From Catellatospora sp. KI3 (GTDB lineage: Bacteria > Actinomycetota > Actinomycetes > Mycobacteriales > Micromonosporaceae): DNA of 64,000 bases. Both the position numbers and the translations under genes were made by a program. The stretch spans positions 62,001 to 126,000 of the forward strand of contig NZ_JASAMB010000007.1 in assembly GCF_029948125.1 (NCBI RefSeq). The letters run 5' to 3'. Below, one piece after another: positions 49,544 to 58,460 of the stretch. The notes below the pieces were generated by a model. It searched no databases, was not told the DNA's origin, and saw nothing but the letters and a program-made list of their open reading frames with translations. How positions within the stretch are numbered: the stretch's first letter is position 1; the number at the start of each line of letters is the position of its first letter.

Positions 49544-51841
49544 TCAGGCGGGTGGCGGGGTGGCCGCGGTGTACGCGGGCGGGGCGGGCAGGCGCGGCTG
49601 GAGCAGCCGGGCGGCGGCGTCGGGCGGCAGCGGGCGGGACAGCAGGTAGCCCTGCCCCAGGCGGCAGCCCAGCCGCCGCAGCGCGGCGCCCTGCTCCTCG
49701 GTCTCGATGCCCTCGGCGATGGCGACCAGGCCGAGCGAGTCGGCGATGGCCAGGATCGCCCGCACGATGCTGAGGTCCAGCTCGCCGCCGACGACCCCGC
49801 TCACGAACGACTTGTCGATCTTCAGGATCTCGATCGGCAGCCGCTTGAGGTAGGCCAGGTTCGAGTACGCCGTGCCGAAGTCGTCCAGCACCAGGTGCAC
49901 CCCGGCCACCCCGAGCGCGGTGACGTAGTCGGTGACGTCGTGGCGCAGGTAGCTGTGCTCGGTGATCTCCAGCCAGATGTCGGTGGGGTGCAGCCCGGAG
50001 GCGCGGATTATGTCGATCGTCCGCTCGGCCGCCTGCGGCTGGTGCAGCTGCACCGGTGACAGGTTCACGCTCATCCCGATGCCGCGCCCGTGCGGGAGCT
50101 GGTGCCAGGCGTGCAGCTGGGCGCAGGCGCGCGCCAGCACCCACTCGCCGATCGCGGTGATCTGGCCGGAGTCCTCCGCCATCGGGATGAACACCTCCGG
50201 CGAGACCGTGCCGTGGTACGGGTGCGTCCAGCGCAGCAGCGCCTCGAAGGCCACGATCCGGTGCGTGTCGAGGGTGAAGATCGGCTGGTAGACCAGGTGG
50301 AGCTGGTCGCGGTCGAGCGCGTGCAGCAGCTCCGAGCGCAGGTCCAGCCGGTCGCGGGAGCGGTGCGAGGCGTCCTCGTCGAAGACCTCCACCTGGCCGC
50401 GGCCGCGGCCCTTGGCCACGTACATGGCGGCGTCGGCGTCGCGGAGCATGGCGGTGGGCGTGGTCTGGCCCCGGATGCCGAGCACGCCGCCGACGCTGGC
50501 CGAGACGCGCACCTGCTCGCCGGCGACCACGTACAGGTCGTCGAGGTCGGCGCAGACGCGGGCGCCGACCTCGGCCACCTCGGCGAGCTGGCGGATGCCG
50601 TCGAGCACGATGACGAACTCGTCGCCGCCGAAGCGGGCCAGCAGGTCGTCGGGGCGGATGCTGCCGCGCAGCCGCTCGGCGACCTGCAGCAGCAGCTCGT
50701 CCCCGGCCTCGTGGCCGAGCAGGTCGTTGACCGCCTTGAACCCGTCCAGGTCGCAGAAGAGCAGCCCGACGCGGGTCAGCTCGGGCCGCTGCAGCACCGC
50801 CTCCAGGTGGGTCACCATGGCGCTGCGGTTGGCCAGGTTGGTCAGCGGATCTAGGGTGGCCCGCTGCTTGAGCGCGTGGTAGAGATCGGCGTTGGTCATC
50901 GCCACCCCGAGGTGGTTGGCGAAGATCGTCATGATCTCGGTGGTACCGGGCGCGAAGTGCTCACCCCGGTCGCGGGCCGCGTACAGCAGCGCCATCGGGC
51001 CCTCCTCGCGCGGCACCGCCACGCTGAGCACGCCCGACTCCGACTCCGAGCCCGGCGGCCCGTCCACCCCGAACGGGTGCGGCCAGCCCGCGATCTCGTC
51101 GGGGCGCAGCCCCCGGTGCGCCCGCAGGTGCGCCTGGCCGTCCTCGACGAGCTCGACCCAGGTGCGGTCGGCCGAGGTGAGCAGCAGCAACTGGGCGGCG
51201 GCCTCGTCGAGCAGCGGCTCCAGCCGCAGATGCCGGGTGAGCAGGTGGCCGTGGTGGGCCAGCCGCTCGATCACGGCGTTGCGCTCGCGCTCGCGCAGGG
51301 TGAGGCAGAGCCGGGACGCCACCGAGTTGAGGATCGGCACGTCGGAGGTGGCGAACGGGAGCGGGCTGGACCGGAACAGGATGATCAGGCTGTCGGCGTA
51401 CCCGTAGATCGGCACCCAGGCGGCCGAGCGGATCCGCAGCGGCGCCACCGTCCCCGGGATGTCCGCGGCGCTCAGGGCCGTGTCGGTCTCGCCGTCGCCC
51501 CTGGTCACGGTGCGGCCCTCGGCCAGCGCGTGCCGGGCCGCGGGCCCGGCCGGCCAGCTCGTCGTGTACGCCGGATCGTCTTCCGGCAGCCCGCACGCCG
51601 TGGTCACGGCCAGCCGGTCGCCCTCGCGGCGCACCATGCACACCACGTCGGCGAAGAAGACGTCCGACAGCACCGTGAGCAGCCGCTCGGTCATCTCCTC
51701 CGCGCTGGCCGGCTGCCCCAGCACCGACAGCAGCCGGATCAGCCGGGTGGTGTCGCGGTAGGCGTCGCGGGCGGCCTCGGCCGCCTGGCCGAGCTTGCGC
51801 CGCAGCTGCTCGACCTCGGTCTCAGGGTGCCAGTCCGCCAT
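49544..51841 (-). CDS. GAF-GGDEF-EAL cyclic-di-GMP enzyme
   Basis: A 765-residue protein. A short coiled start is followed by two GAF-type sensor regions (about 35-180 and 190-330), a diguanylate cyclase domain (LDPLTNLANRSAM, RFGGDEFVIVLDG at about 403) and an EAL phosphodiesterase domain (FEALLRW at about 532, LEITEH, LDDFGTAYSNLAYLKRLPIE). Both catalytic motifs are intact, so it could make or break cyclic-di-GMP depending on the GAF signal. It lies seven bases downstream of the FIST gene on the same strand, so the two are probably one operon. Confidence 0.93.
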   Translation of the reverse strand: MADWHPETEVEQLRRKLGQAAEAARDAYRDTTRLIRLLSVLGQPASAEEMTERLLTVLSDVFFADVVCMVRREGDRLAVTTACGLPEDDPAYTTSWPAGPAARHALAEGRTVTRGDGETDTALSAADIPGTVAPLRIRSAAWVPIYGYADSLIILFRSSPLPFATSDVPILNSVASRLCLTLRERERNAVIERLAHHGHLLTRHLRLEPLLDEAAAQLLLLTSADRTWVELVEDGQAHLRAHRGLRPDEIAGWPHPFGVDGPPGSESESGVLSVAVPREEGPMALLYAARDRGEHFAPGTTEIMTIFANHLGVAMTNADLYHALKQRATLDPLTNLANRSAMVTHLEAVLQRPELTRVGLLFCDLDGFKAVNDLLGHEAGDELLLQVAERLRGSIRPDDLLARFGGDEFVIVLDGIRQLAEVAEVGARVCADLDDLYVVAGEQVRVSASVGGVLGIRGQTTPTAMLRDADAAMYVAKGRGRGQVEVFDEDASHRSRDRLDLRSELLHALDRDQLHLVYQPIFTLDTHRIVAFEALLRWTHPYHGTVSPEVFIPMAEDSGQITAIGEWVLARACAQLHAWHQLPHGRGIGMSVNLSPVQLHQPQAAERTIDIIRASGLHPTDIWLEITEHSYLRHDVTDYVTALGVAGVHLVLDDFGTAYSNLAYLKRLPIEILKIDKSFVSGVVGGELDLSIVRAILAIADSLGLVAIAEGIETEEQGAALRRLGCRLGQGYLLSRPLPPDAAARLLQPRLPAPPAYTAATPPPA

Positions 51842-51848
51842 CGCCGCC

Positions 51849-53051
51849 TCACAGCGCGATCGCGGTCAGGGTGGCGTTGTGGAAGCCGGAGACCCGGGTG
51901 GTGCGGGCGAACTCGCCGTACGTGTACATGCCGAACGTGGTCATCTCCCCGGCCGCCTCCTGGATCAGCGAGGCCTCGACGGGACCCTGCTCGGCCAGCA
52001 CGTCCAGCCGGGCCACGCAGCTGAACGCGAGCAGCACCGACGCCTCGCGCCCGAGCACCGCCTCGCGCACCACGTCGTCGATGACGCCGAGCAGGTCGGC
52101 CGAGGTGCACGTGACGATCTGCACCGCCGCGTACGGCGGCAGCGGGGTGAACGTGCGCAGCAGCCCGTCGCTGTCGAGGTAGGCGCCGCGGATGATCCGG
52201 GTGCCGTCCGGCTCGATCAGCCCGAACCCGTACGCCGACTGGTAGCCGGGCGCCGGGCGCACCAGGCCAGGGCGGCGCTGGGGCGCGTCGGGGGTGAAGT
52301 GCTCCTGGAACACCTCGGCGGCGGGCCGGCCGCCGATCTCGCACACCACGTGCCCGTCGGTCTTGGTGACCAGCAGCGGCAGGCTGACCGCCTCCCAGCC
52401 GTGGTCGGCCACCACACTCAGCGGCCAGGGCGAGTCGACCCAGATCGCGGCCGCGCCGCCGTCGGTGAGCAGCCGGTCGCCGTCGAAGACGCAGGTGCGC
52501 TCCAGCATCCGGTCGTCGCCCGCGCTGCCGCCGACCACGGGCACCTTCGCGCCGACCACCTTGTGCACGCCGTTGAGCAGCTCCTGCTGGTGCCCGGAGA
52601 GGCCGGTGGCCAGCAGGATCAGGGCCGCGTCGCGGTCGTGGCGGGGCCCGGCGGCGGCGCGGGCCGCACGGGCGAGCTGCTGGCCGGCCTGGACGGCGTG
52701 CTCGCGGATGCCGGTGACCGAGGCCGTGCCGAAGCGGTAGTCGCCAGAGGTCAGGGCGAGCACCGACACCCCGGCGCCGGGGATGGTGAGGGCGCCGTCC
52801 TGGAAGTGGCCGCTGGAGGTGGCGCCGACCAGCGGGGTGGGCGCGGTCAGCCGCCGCACCGTGTGCAGCAGCACGGCCAGGTCGTAGCGGATCGAGGCGT
52901 ACATGATGAGCAGCGCGGGGGCGTCGCCGCCCAGTCCGGCCAGGGCGGCGGTGGCCGCCTCGGTGCCCGCCTGGACGCTGTCGGCGGCCGTGCTGGCGCC
53001 GACCGCCGCGCGTACCCGCTGGCCGCGCTGCTCGGACGACGTCACGGGCAT
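51849..53051 (-). CDS. FIST N/FIST C sensory protein
   Basis: The 400-residue cytoplasmic sensor has a FIST N region (LIMYASIRYDLAVLLHTVRR, LVGATSSGHFQDG, VVGGSAGDDRMLERTCVFDG) and a FIST C region (GLLRTFTPLPPYAAVQIVTC, VLLAFSCVARLDVLAEQGPV, MYTYGEFARTTRVSGFHNAT). FIST domains are thought to bind small ligands such as amino acids and are found with cyclic-di-GMP enzymes and kinases. GGAAGG precedes ATG 53051. It is probably the input partner of the adjacent GGDEF-EAL protein. Confidence 0.92.
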   Translation of the reverse strand: MPVTSSEQRGQRVRAAVGASTAADSVQAGTEAATAALAGLGGDAPALLIMYASIRYDLAVLLHTVRRLTAPTPLVGATSSGHFQDGALTIPGAGVSVLALTSGDYRFGTASVTGIREHAVQAGQQLARAARAAAGPRHDRDAALILLATGLSGHQQELLNGVHKVVGAKVPVVGGSAGDDRMLERTCVFDGDRLLTDGGAAAIWVDSPWPLSVVADHGWEAVSLPLLVTKTDGHVVCEIGGRPAAEVFQEHFTPDAPQRRPGLVRPAPGYQSAYGFGLIEPDGTRIIRGAYLDSDGLLRTFTPLPPYAAVQIVTCTSADLLGVIDDVVREAVLGREASVLLAFSCVARLDVLAEQGPVEASLIQEAAGEMTTFGMYTYGEFARTTRVSGFHNATLTAIAL

Positions 53052-53174
53052 GCGCGTGCCTTCCACCGCACCACCGGCCGGGGCGGCGTACTGCGGAATA
53101 TCACATAGCGACCATAACGCGCGTACCGCCGTGTCATCCAAGGATCGGCGCTGGTCAGCGCGGCAGCGGGACGG

Positions 53175-53663
53175 TCAGGGCAGCTCTTCGGTCTCGGTCC
53201 GCGCCACCTCGGCGAAGGCCGCCGTCAGGTACGGCTCCAGCGGCTCGCCCGCCCCCGCCAGCAGGTGCGCCAGCAGCAGGATCGCGTGCCGGTCCAGCAG
53301 CTTCGGGTCCGGTCGGCGCGGGACCTCGGCCGGATCGTGCACGCCCAGCGCGCCGGTCAGCACCGTGACCAGGGTGTCCACGTCCAGCTCGGTCCAGGCC
53401 AGCGCGGAGCGGGCGCACTGCTCGAACAGCGCCTGCACGTCCTCGCCGGACAGGCCGTCGGGGTGCAGCCGCTCGATCAGCAGCCGCACCGCCTCGCCCA
53501 GCACCACGCCGACCTGCGCCTGGTCGCAGCCGGCCAGCCGGGCCGCGGCCGCGTCCAGCTCGGCGTCGTCGCGGGCGCGGGCGGCGGCCACCGCGTCGGC
53601 GGTGGCCGCGGCGATCGCGCGGGCCGGTGCGGGCAGGCGGCGCCAGGGCGTGCTCACGGTCAT
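53175..53663 (-). CDS. Hypothetical helical protein
   Basis: A 162-residue protein, almost all alpha-helical, rich in Ala and Leu (AIAAATADAVAAARARDDAE, VVLGEAVRLLIERLHPDGLS, AILLLAHLLAGAGEPLEPYL). There is no signal peptide or membrane helix. It lies between the FIST gene and the VWA gene on the same strand, 37 bases after the latter, and is probably part of that transcription unit. No family recognised. Confidence 0.75.
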   Translation of the reverse strand: MTVSTPWRRLPAPARAIAAATADAVAAARARDDAELDAAAARLAGCDQAQVGVVLGEAVRLLIERLHPDGLSGEDVQALFEQCARSALAWTELDVDTLVTVLTGALGVHDPAEVPRRPDPKLLDRHAILLLAHLLAGAGEPLEPYLTAAFAEVARTETEELP

Positions 53664-53700
53664 ACCCGGGATGCTTTCACGCCCTGGCGCCGCCCGCCGG

Positions 53701-55440
53701 TCAGGAGGGGTTGGCCGAGCGCAGCGAGATCGCCTTGAGGAAGATCTCGCCGATCTTGGCCGGGTCCTTGGCCTGGAACACGCCGCCGCCGGTGAGCTTG
53801 GTGATCTCCTGCAGTGGAGCCGGGTTGATCTTGTCGCCGATGGCGAGGATCACCACCTGGATCGGCCGGTTCTTGTCGGCCTTCTCCTTCAGCGTGGCCA
53901 GCAGCTGCTCCAGCGAGACGCCGTTGTCGTCGTCGTTGTCGCCGTCGGTCATCATCACCACCGAGTTGACCCGGCCCGGATCCCAGTCCCGCTGCACCGT
54001 CTCGTACGCGGCCAGCAGGGTGTCGTAGAGGCCGGTGTCGCCGTCGGGCTTCGGGGTGATCGAACCCAGCGTGGCCAGCATCTGGTTGCGCTGCTGCGAC
54101 AGCTGCCCGATCGGCACCAGCTGCTTGTAGTCGCGGTCGCCCTGCAGCTTCGTGGAGAACGTCCACAGGCCGACCGCCCACGAGTCGTCGAACAGGCCCA
54201 GGCCGCGCCGCGCCGCCTCCAGCGTCACCTGCGCCCGGGTCGCGCCGCCCGCGGTGGCGACCCGCTCCAGCATCGAGCCGGACACGTCGATCACGGCCAG
54301 CATCCGGGCGGGCAGCGTCACGGCCACCCAGGTGGACAGGGCGCGGTCGACCGCGGCCACGGTCGCCGCCGGACTCGGCGTGGCCGCCGGGTTCGGCGAC
54401 GCGGCCGCAGGGGCGCCCTTCGGCGTCGCCAGCGCCGAGCCGTACGTGCCGTCGGCGGCACGCAGGCCCAGGCCGGCCAGCCGGTCCCGGAACGCGGGCT
54501 GGCGCAGCTCGTCGAGCAGGCGCTGCGCGACCCCGGCCTTGGTCGTGGGCAGGCCGGGCATCACCGCGTACGGGAAGGTCAGGGCCGTCGGGGCGGGCTC
54601 CAGGTACAGCGCGGCCAGCGGCACCGGCGGCTTGGTCGCGTTGTAGTGGATCACAGCCTGCTCCGACAGCGAGGCCGCGCTCAGCCCGGACTTCAGCGCC
54701 GCCGGGTCCTTGCTGCGCGGGAAGCGCGCCAGCAGATCATCGCGCAGCACCGACCGGCCCGAAGCCAGCGAGCGCAGCGCGCCGGTGGCGGCGGCCTGGG
54801 CGTTCGCGCCGGTCCCGGCCGCGGCGCCCAGCGCGAGCAGGCCGGACAGGCCCGCCGCGTCGCGGGTCGGCTCGACGATGCCCACCCGCAGGCCCGTGCC
54901 CGAGGTCATCGCCTGCAGCAGCGTGTTCCAGGTCGGCGTCTTGGCGGGCCAGCCCAGGCTCGCGGCGATCGGCTCGGGCATGGCGACCACGACCGGGCTG
55001 CGCGCGATCGAAGGCGCCTGCGCCACCTGGAACGCCGGCGCGGCGGTGGTCAGCCGGGCCAGCCAGGTCGCGGAGTCCGGCACCCACACGTCGGGGATCT
55101 GGGTGTTGCCGCTGGGCTGGCCGATGCCGGTCAGCGACACGCTGTTGAGCTCGGCCAGCGCCGCCGCCATGTCGGCGGGCTCGACCATGGTCACCTCGAT
55201 CGCCGCGCACTTGCCGTCGACGGCGACCTTCTGCTGGTTGAGCGAGTCGGCCGTCGCGCGCAGCGCGTCGACGATGTCGGCGGAGGCGGCCACGCTCAGT
55301 GGCGCCTCGCCCTCGCACGACGGGGCGTTCAGCTCCCGGTAGACCAGGAAGGAACCGGCCAGTACCAGACCCGCCGCGGCGACGGCGGCGGTGACTCGAA
55401 GGGCGGTGTTACGTCGGGGATCACGATGACGACCAGGCAC
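53701..55440 (-). CDS. Substrate-binding/VWA-domain surface protein
   Basis: A 579-residue exported protein. One N-terminal helix (TAAVAAAGLVLAGSFLVY) anchors or exports it. A periplasmic-binding-like domain (about 45-330) follows, with DVWVPDSATWLARL and VVVAMPEPIAASLGWP. After a Pro/Ala linker there is a von Willebrand A domain from about 375 with an intact metal site: DVSGSM, DTGLYDTLLAAYE and MMTDGDNDDDN. This arrangement recurs in actinobacteria, and its role is not established; adhesion or metal-dependent protein binding is likely. The GTG at 55440 follows an AT-rich promoter region. Confidence 0.88.
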   Translation of the reverse strand: MPGRHRDPRRNTALRVTAAVAAAGLVLAGSFLVYRELNAPSCEGEAPLSVAASADIVDALRATADSLNQQKVAVDGKCAAIEVTMVEPADMAAALAELNSVSLTGIGQPSGNTQIPDVWVPDSATWLARLTTAAPAFQVAQAPSIARSPVVVAMPEPIAASLGWPAKTPTWNTLLQAMTSGTGLRVGIVEPTRDAAGLSGLLALGAAAGTGANAQAAATGALRSLASGRSVLRDDLLARFPRSKDPAALKSGLSAASLSEQAVIHYNATKPPVPLAALYLEPAPTALTFPYAVMPGLPTTKAGVAQRLLDELRQPAFRDRLAGLGLRAADGTYGSALATPKGAPAAASPNPAATPSPAATVAAVDRALSTWVAVTLPARMLAVIDVSGSMLERVATAGGATRAQVTLEAARRGLGLFDDSWAVGLWTFSTKLQGDRDYKQLVPIGQLSQQRNQMLATLGSITPKPDGDTGLYDTLLAAYETVQRDWDPGRVNSVVMMTDGDNDDDNGVSLEQLLATLKEKADKNRPIQVVILAIGDKINPAPLQEITKLTGGGVFQAKDPAKIGEIFLKAISLRSANPS

Positions 55441-55553
55441 AAGGTCCTATGTTTCGTGACCGTGACGTGCTCCCGCCACATACGTTCGGCCATATGTTAC
55501 TCGTCAGGAAACAAAGAGTTTCAATATATGAGGGTGGTGATGTGCGCGGTTTC

Positions 55554-55619
55554 GGCAGCTGTTTCCGGGAAAGTGTTCGAATGGGGGCCGCGATTCGCGC
55601 AGTTTCCCCGAAACTGCAG
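55554..55619. repeat. Inverted repeat, family C copy 3 (diverged left arm)
   Basis: GCAGCTGTTTCCGGGAAAGT on the left and GCAGTTTCCCCGAAACTGCA on the right, with GAATGGGGGCC between. It lies 3' of the gene at 55634 and 5' of the VWA gene. Confidence 0.75.
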
Positions 55620-55633
55620 CGTGCGGGCGGGGT

Positions 55634-56344
55634 TCACGTGCGGAGGGTGCCGGTCGCGGGCAGGCCGGTGGTGGTGGTCACGTAGACGGCTGTGGTCCAC
55701 CAGTGACTGGCGAGGCGGCCCGCGCTGGTCCAGTCGAGGATCCAGTCGAGCATGCTCAGCGGTGTCTCGCCGAACGGGTCGTCCATCTCACACAGCGTGA
55801 TGCCGCCGTCGGGCTCGACGAAGCCGTGCAGCGGGAGCTGCCCGGCGCGGGCCAGACGGGACGGGATGAGCCGCCACGCCCGGTGCACCGGATAGGTGTG
55901 GTCGACCGCCCACGAGTCGATGATCCCGGCCCGCATCAGCGGCCGCAGCAGCGCGGCCGTGTCCACGCACAGCCGGTCCTGCTTGGGCGGGTGCGGCGTG
56001 AAGCTGAGCAGCCGCGCCACGGTACGCGGCCCGCCGCCACCGGTCGGGGCGGCGGCCTCGTCCAGCGCCGGCTCGGTGGCCCACGGCGGCCCGTCCGCTT
56101 CGGTGCCGACGATCGGGCGGAGGCCCGCGCCGAGGTCGAGAGCCTGGTCGTGGGCTCGGTCGAGTGCCTCGTCGTGGGCTTGGTCGTGGGCTTGGTCGAG
56201 GTCTTGGCCGGGGTCGACCGGCGCCGGGTCGAAGCGGTCGACCGGCTCAAACCGGGGCAGCGCTGCCTGGTCTGCGGCGAGCGTCGCGGCGGCCGCCCGT
56301 GCGCCGCGGCGGCGGCCGATCGTGCTACGTGGTGTCGCCCACAT
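55634..56344 (-). CDS. Hypothetical protein with DQAHDEAL-type repeat
   Basis: The 236-residue frame starts MWATPRSTIGRRRGARAAAA. At about residues 47-72 it has an acidic helical repeat (DLDQAHDQAHDEALDRAHDQ). The second half looks like a folded domain (LCVDTAALLRPLMRAGIIDS, VHRAWRLIPSRLARAGQLPL, MLDWILDWTSAGRLASHWWT). No family recognised. The repeat encodes DxAHDxAL units in DNA of simple composition. It is separate from the VWA gene by a family C element. Confidence 0.65.
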   Translation of the reverse strand: MWATPRSTIGRRRGARAAAATLAADQAALPRFEPVDRFDPAPVDPGQDLDQAHDQAHDEALDRAHDQALDLGAGLRPIVGTEADGPPWATEPALDEAAAPTGGGGPRTVARLLSFTPHPPKQDRLCVDTAALLRPLMRAGIIDSWAVDHTYPVHRAWRLIPSRLARAGQLPLHGFVEPDGGITLCEMDDPFGETPLSMLDWILDWTSAGRLASHWWTTAVYVTTTTGLPATGTLRT

Positions 56345-57034
56345 CGGCGCACCTCCTGCCGTGATCGGGGTCGACGCCCGGTGACACCGGCGCCGTCACC
56401 CAGCACAACGCGCAACCACCCCGGCGGGTTAGGCCGTTCGGCGCAACCCGAGTGCCGGATTCGCGTCGACTGCCGTTCGGGCGAGGACGTGGCCGGGCTC
56501 GGCCACGCCCGGGGGAGGTGGCTGGCCAGGGCTCGGGGCGTGGCTGGGCTGGGGGCGTGGCTGAGCTCGGGGCTCGGGGCGTGGCTGGGCCAGAGGCTCG
56601 GACCAGTGGCTGGGCTCGGGGTGTGGCTGGACTTGCGCGAGGTGCGGCCGGTGTCCGGGGGTGATGAGGGCGTTGGGCTGGGGAAGATCGCTATTCGGGG
56701 GTCATCGCGTCGGCTGACAACCGAGACTTTGACCCCAGACCGCGACCATCGTCGGGAAACAGCCTCTAGATCGCGACTTCCGGTCAGTTAGCTGCGCGAC
56801 CGCAGGTCCCGAACCCGCTTCCTGTCCGCAGGCGCTGATCACTCACGACGAAGCGCGCTGAAGATCGCGATCTGTGGACAGGCCGCGCGCCTCGGGCCGA
56901 CGTGCCTCGGGTGGGCGCGCGTCCGGTGGGTGCGCCTCGGGTGGGCGTGCCCGGAGCGCGTGCTGCGCCCCGGGGCGTGCCCGCCGGAGCCGGGGGTCAT
57001 GGCGCGGTCCGTTGCCGATGGGCGGTGCGGGTGG
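56345..57034. other. 690-bp region without a convincing gene
   Basis: No frame here has protein-like composition. From about 56510 to 56640 the plus strand repeats GCTCGGGGCGTGGCTGGGC-type units. From about 56870 to 56990 another GCCTCGGGTGGGCGTG-type repeat occurs. The middle (56690-56870) is less GC-rich and has several GATCGCGA sequences. It may be a decayed gene or simple-sequence filler. Confidence 0.6.
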
Positions 57035-57937
57035 TCAGGCGGTACCGGCGGCGGGGTCGGTCCAGGCGGGGAGGGGTTCGCGGGAGGCCAGCCAGGAGGC
57101 GGGGACGGTGCCCAGGCCGGTGCGGGCGGCGATGATGCCGCCGACGATGGCGCAGGTGGTGTCGATGTCGCCGCCCGCCGAGGCGGTCGCCCACAGCGCC
57201 TCGGGCAGGTCGTCGAGGTGCCGGGCGGCGCACCAGACGGCGTACGGCACCGTGTCCGCCGCGGAGATCCGCAGCCCGCAGCCGACCTCGCCCGCCACCC
57301 AGCTCGGCGCCAGGCTGAACCGCAGCCGCGCCACCCGGCGCAGCCCGGCCGCCACCTCGCCGTCGGGCGTACGCGCCGCCACGGCGTCGAGCAGCTCCCC
57401 GGCCGCGACCCCGCGCACCGCCAGCGCCGCCGCGACGGCGACCGCCACCGCCCCGGCCAGCGCCTCCGGGTGGGCGTGCGTGACCTGCGCGGACAGCACC
57501 GCCTGGGCGGGGACCCGGTCCAGGTCGGCGGCGAACCACACCCCGAGCGGTGCCACGCGCATAGCCGCGCCGTTGCCCCAGGAGCCCTGCCCGTCGAACT
57601 GGCGCGCCGTCACCGACGGCCAGTGCTCACCCTCGTGGATCGCCCGCAGCACCCCGTGCATCGACGGCCCGTAGTTGCGGTAGGGGTCGGCCTCGTACTC
57701 GGCGGCGAAGGCGGTGGCGAGGGTGTCCTGGTCGACCTCGCCCTGGTCGATCAGCATCCGGGTGAGGACCAGTGCCATCGCGGTGTCGTCGGTCCACGGC
57801 CAGTGGCCGTCGGCGGCGGCGCGCGCGGCGATGAGCCGCTCCACCTGGTCGGCGGGCTTGAAGAACCAGGTCTCGCCGAAGGCGTCGCCGAGCGCGAGTC
57901 CGTGCAGGCTGGTGAGGGTCGGGGCGAGTCTCGTCAC
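57035..57937 (-). CDS. ADP-ribosylglycohydrolase
   Basis: The 300-residue all-helical enzyme is of the DraG/ARH type. It has the metal-site motifs WPWTDDTAMALVLTRML, GSWGNGAAMRVAPLGVW and SAGGDIDTTCAIVGGIIAAR, whose Asp residues bind two Mg or Mn ions. It removes ADP-ribose from proteins or small molecules. GTG 57937 has only a weak -10-like GACGAT six bases upstream. It is next to, but probably not co-transcribed with, the HxlR gene. Confidence 0.92.
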   Translation of the reverse strand: MTRLAPTLTSLHGLALGDAFGETWFFKPADQVERLIAARAAADGHWPWTDDTAMALVLTRMLIDQGEVDQDTLATAFAAEYEADPYRNYGPSMHGVLRAIHEGEHWPSVTARQFDGQGSWGNGAAMRVAPLGVWFAADLDRVPAQAVLSAQVTHAHPEALAGAVAVAVAAALAVRGVAAGELLDAVAARTPDGEVAAGLRRVARLRFSLAPSWVAGEVGCGLRISAADTVPYAVWCAARHLDDLPEALWATASAGGDIDTTCAIVGGIIAARTGLGTVPASWLASREPLPAWTDPAAGTA

Positions 57938-57973
57938 CGGTTCATCGTCACCGGTCGGGCAACCGGTTTCGGG

Positions 57974-58369
57974 TCAGGCGGGCTGGCGGGCCGCGTCGTA
58001 GCGGGCGCGGGCCTGGGTGACGTCGTCCATGCGCTGCTGGGTCCACCGGCCCAGGGCACGGACCTGGGTGGCCGCTTCCTGCCCGATCTCGGTGAGGGAG
58101 TAGTCGACGCGCGGCGGGATGACCGGCTTGGCGTCGCGGTGCACCATCCCGTCGCGCTCCAGCGTCTGCAGCGTCTGGGTGAGCATCTTCTCGCTGACGC
58201 GGCCGACCGCGCGGCGCAGCTCGCTGAAGCGGCGCGGGCCGTCGAGCAGCTCGATCAGCACCAGCACGCCCCAGCGGCTGGTGACGTGCTCCAGCACCAG
58301 CCGGTACGGGCACAGGCTCTCCGCGGAGCTGGAGTTCGACGATCCGCTGCTGACCATACTTACCGACAT
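57974..58369 (-). CDS. HxlR-family winged-helix regulator
   Basis: The 131-residue regulator reads CPYRLVLEHVTSRWGVLVLI, GPRRFSELRRAVGRVSEKML and TQTLQTLERDGMVHRDAKPV, the standard HxlR winged helix. The single Cys near the N terminus is where redox- or quinone-sensing members (YodB, QorR) react. It is divergent from an NmrA/QorB-like reductase, with two dyads between, so it probably represses that gene and itself. Confidence 0.93.
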   Translation of the reverse strand: MSVSMVSSGSSNSSSAESLCPYRLVLEHVTSRWGVLVLIELLDGPRRFSELRRAVGRVSEKMLTQTLQTLERDGMVHRDAKPVIPPRVDYSLTEIGQEAATQVRALGRWTQQRMDDVTQARARYDAARQPA

Positions 58370-58371
58370 GC

Positions 58372-58398
58372 CAGTACCTTACTTCAAAGTGGGTACTG
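58372..58398. promoter_or_regulatory. HxlR operator dyad
   Basis: CAGTACC (58372-58378) and GGTACTG (58392-58398) are exact inverted halves flanking ACTTCAAAGT, itself a near palindrome. HxlR/QorR-type sites usually contain GTAC halves at this spacing. It sits against the regulator's own start. Confidence 0.65.
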
Positions 58399-58399
58399 A

Positions 58400-58444
58400 T
58401 CAAACGGTTAGTTCCGGCCTAGGGTGGATGGCAGAACCGTTTGA
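58400..58444. promoter_or_regulatory. Second 10-bp dyad in the HxlR/NmrA gap
   Basis: TCAAACGGTT (58400-58409) and AACCGTTTGA (58435-58444) are exact inverted repeats 25 bases apart, the right one just before the reductase Shine-Dalgarno. It may be a second operator or an mRNA hairpin. Confidence 0.5.
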
Positions 58445-58460
58445 CAAGGAGATTTCCGAC

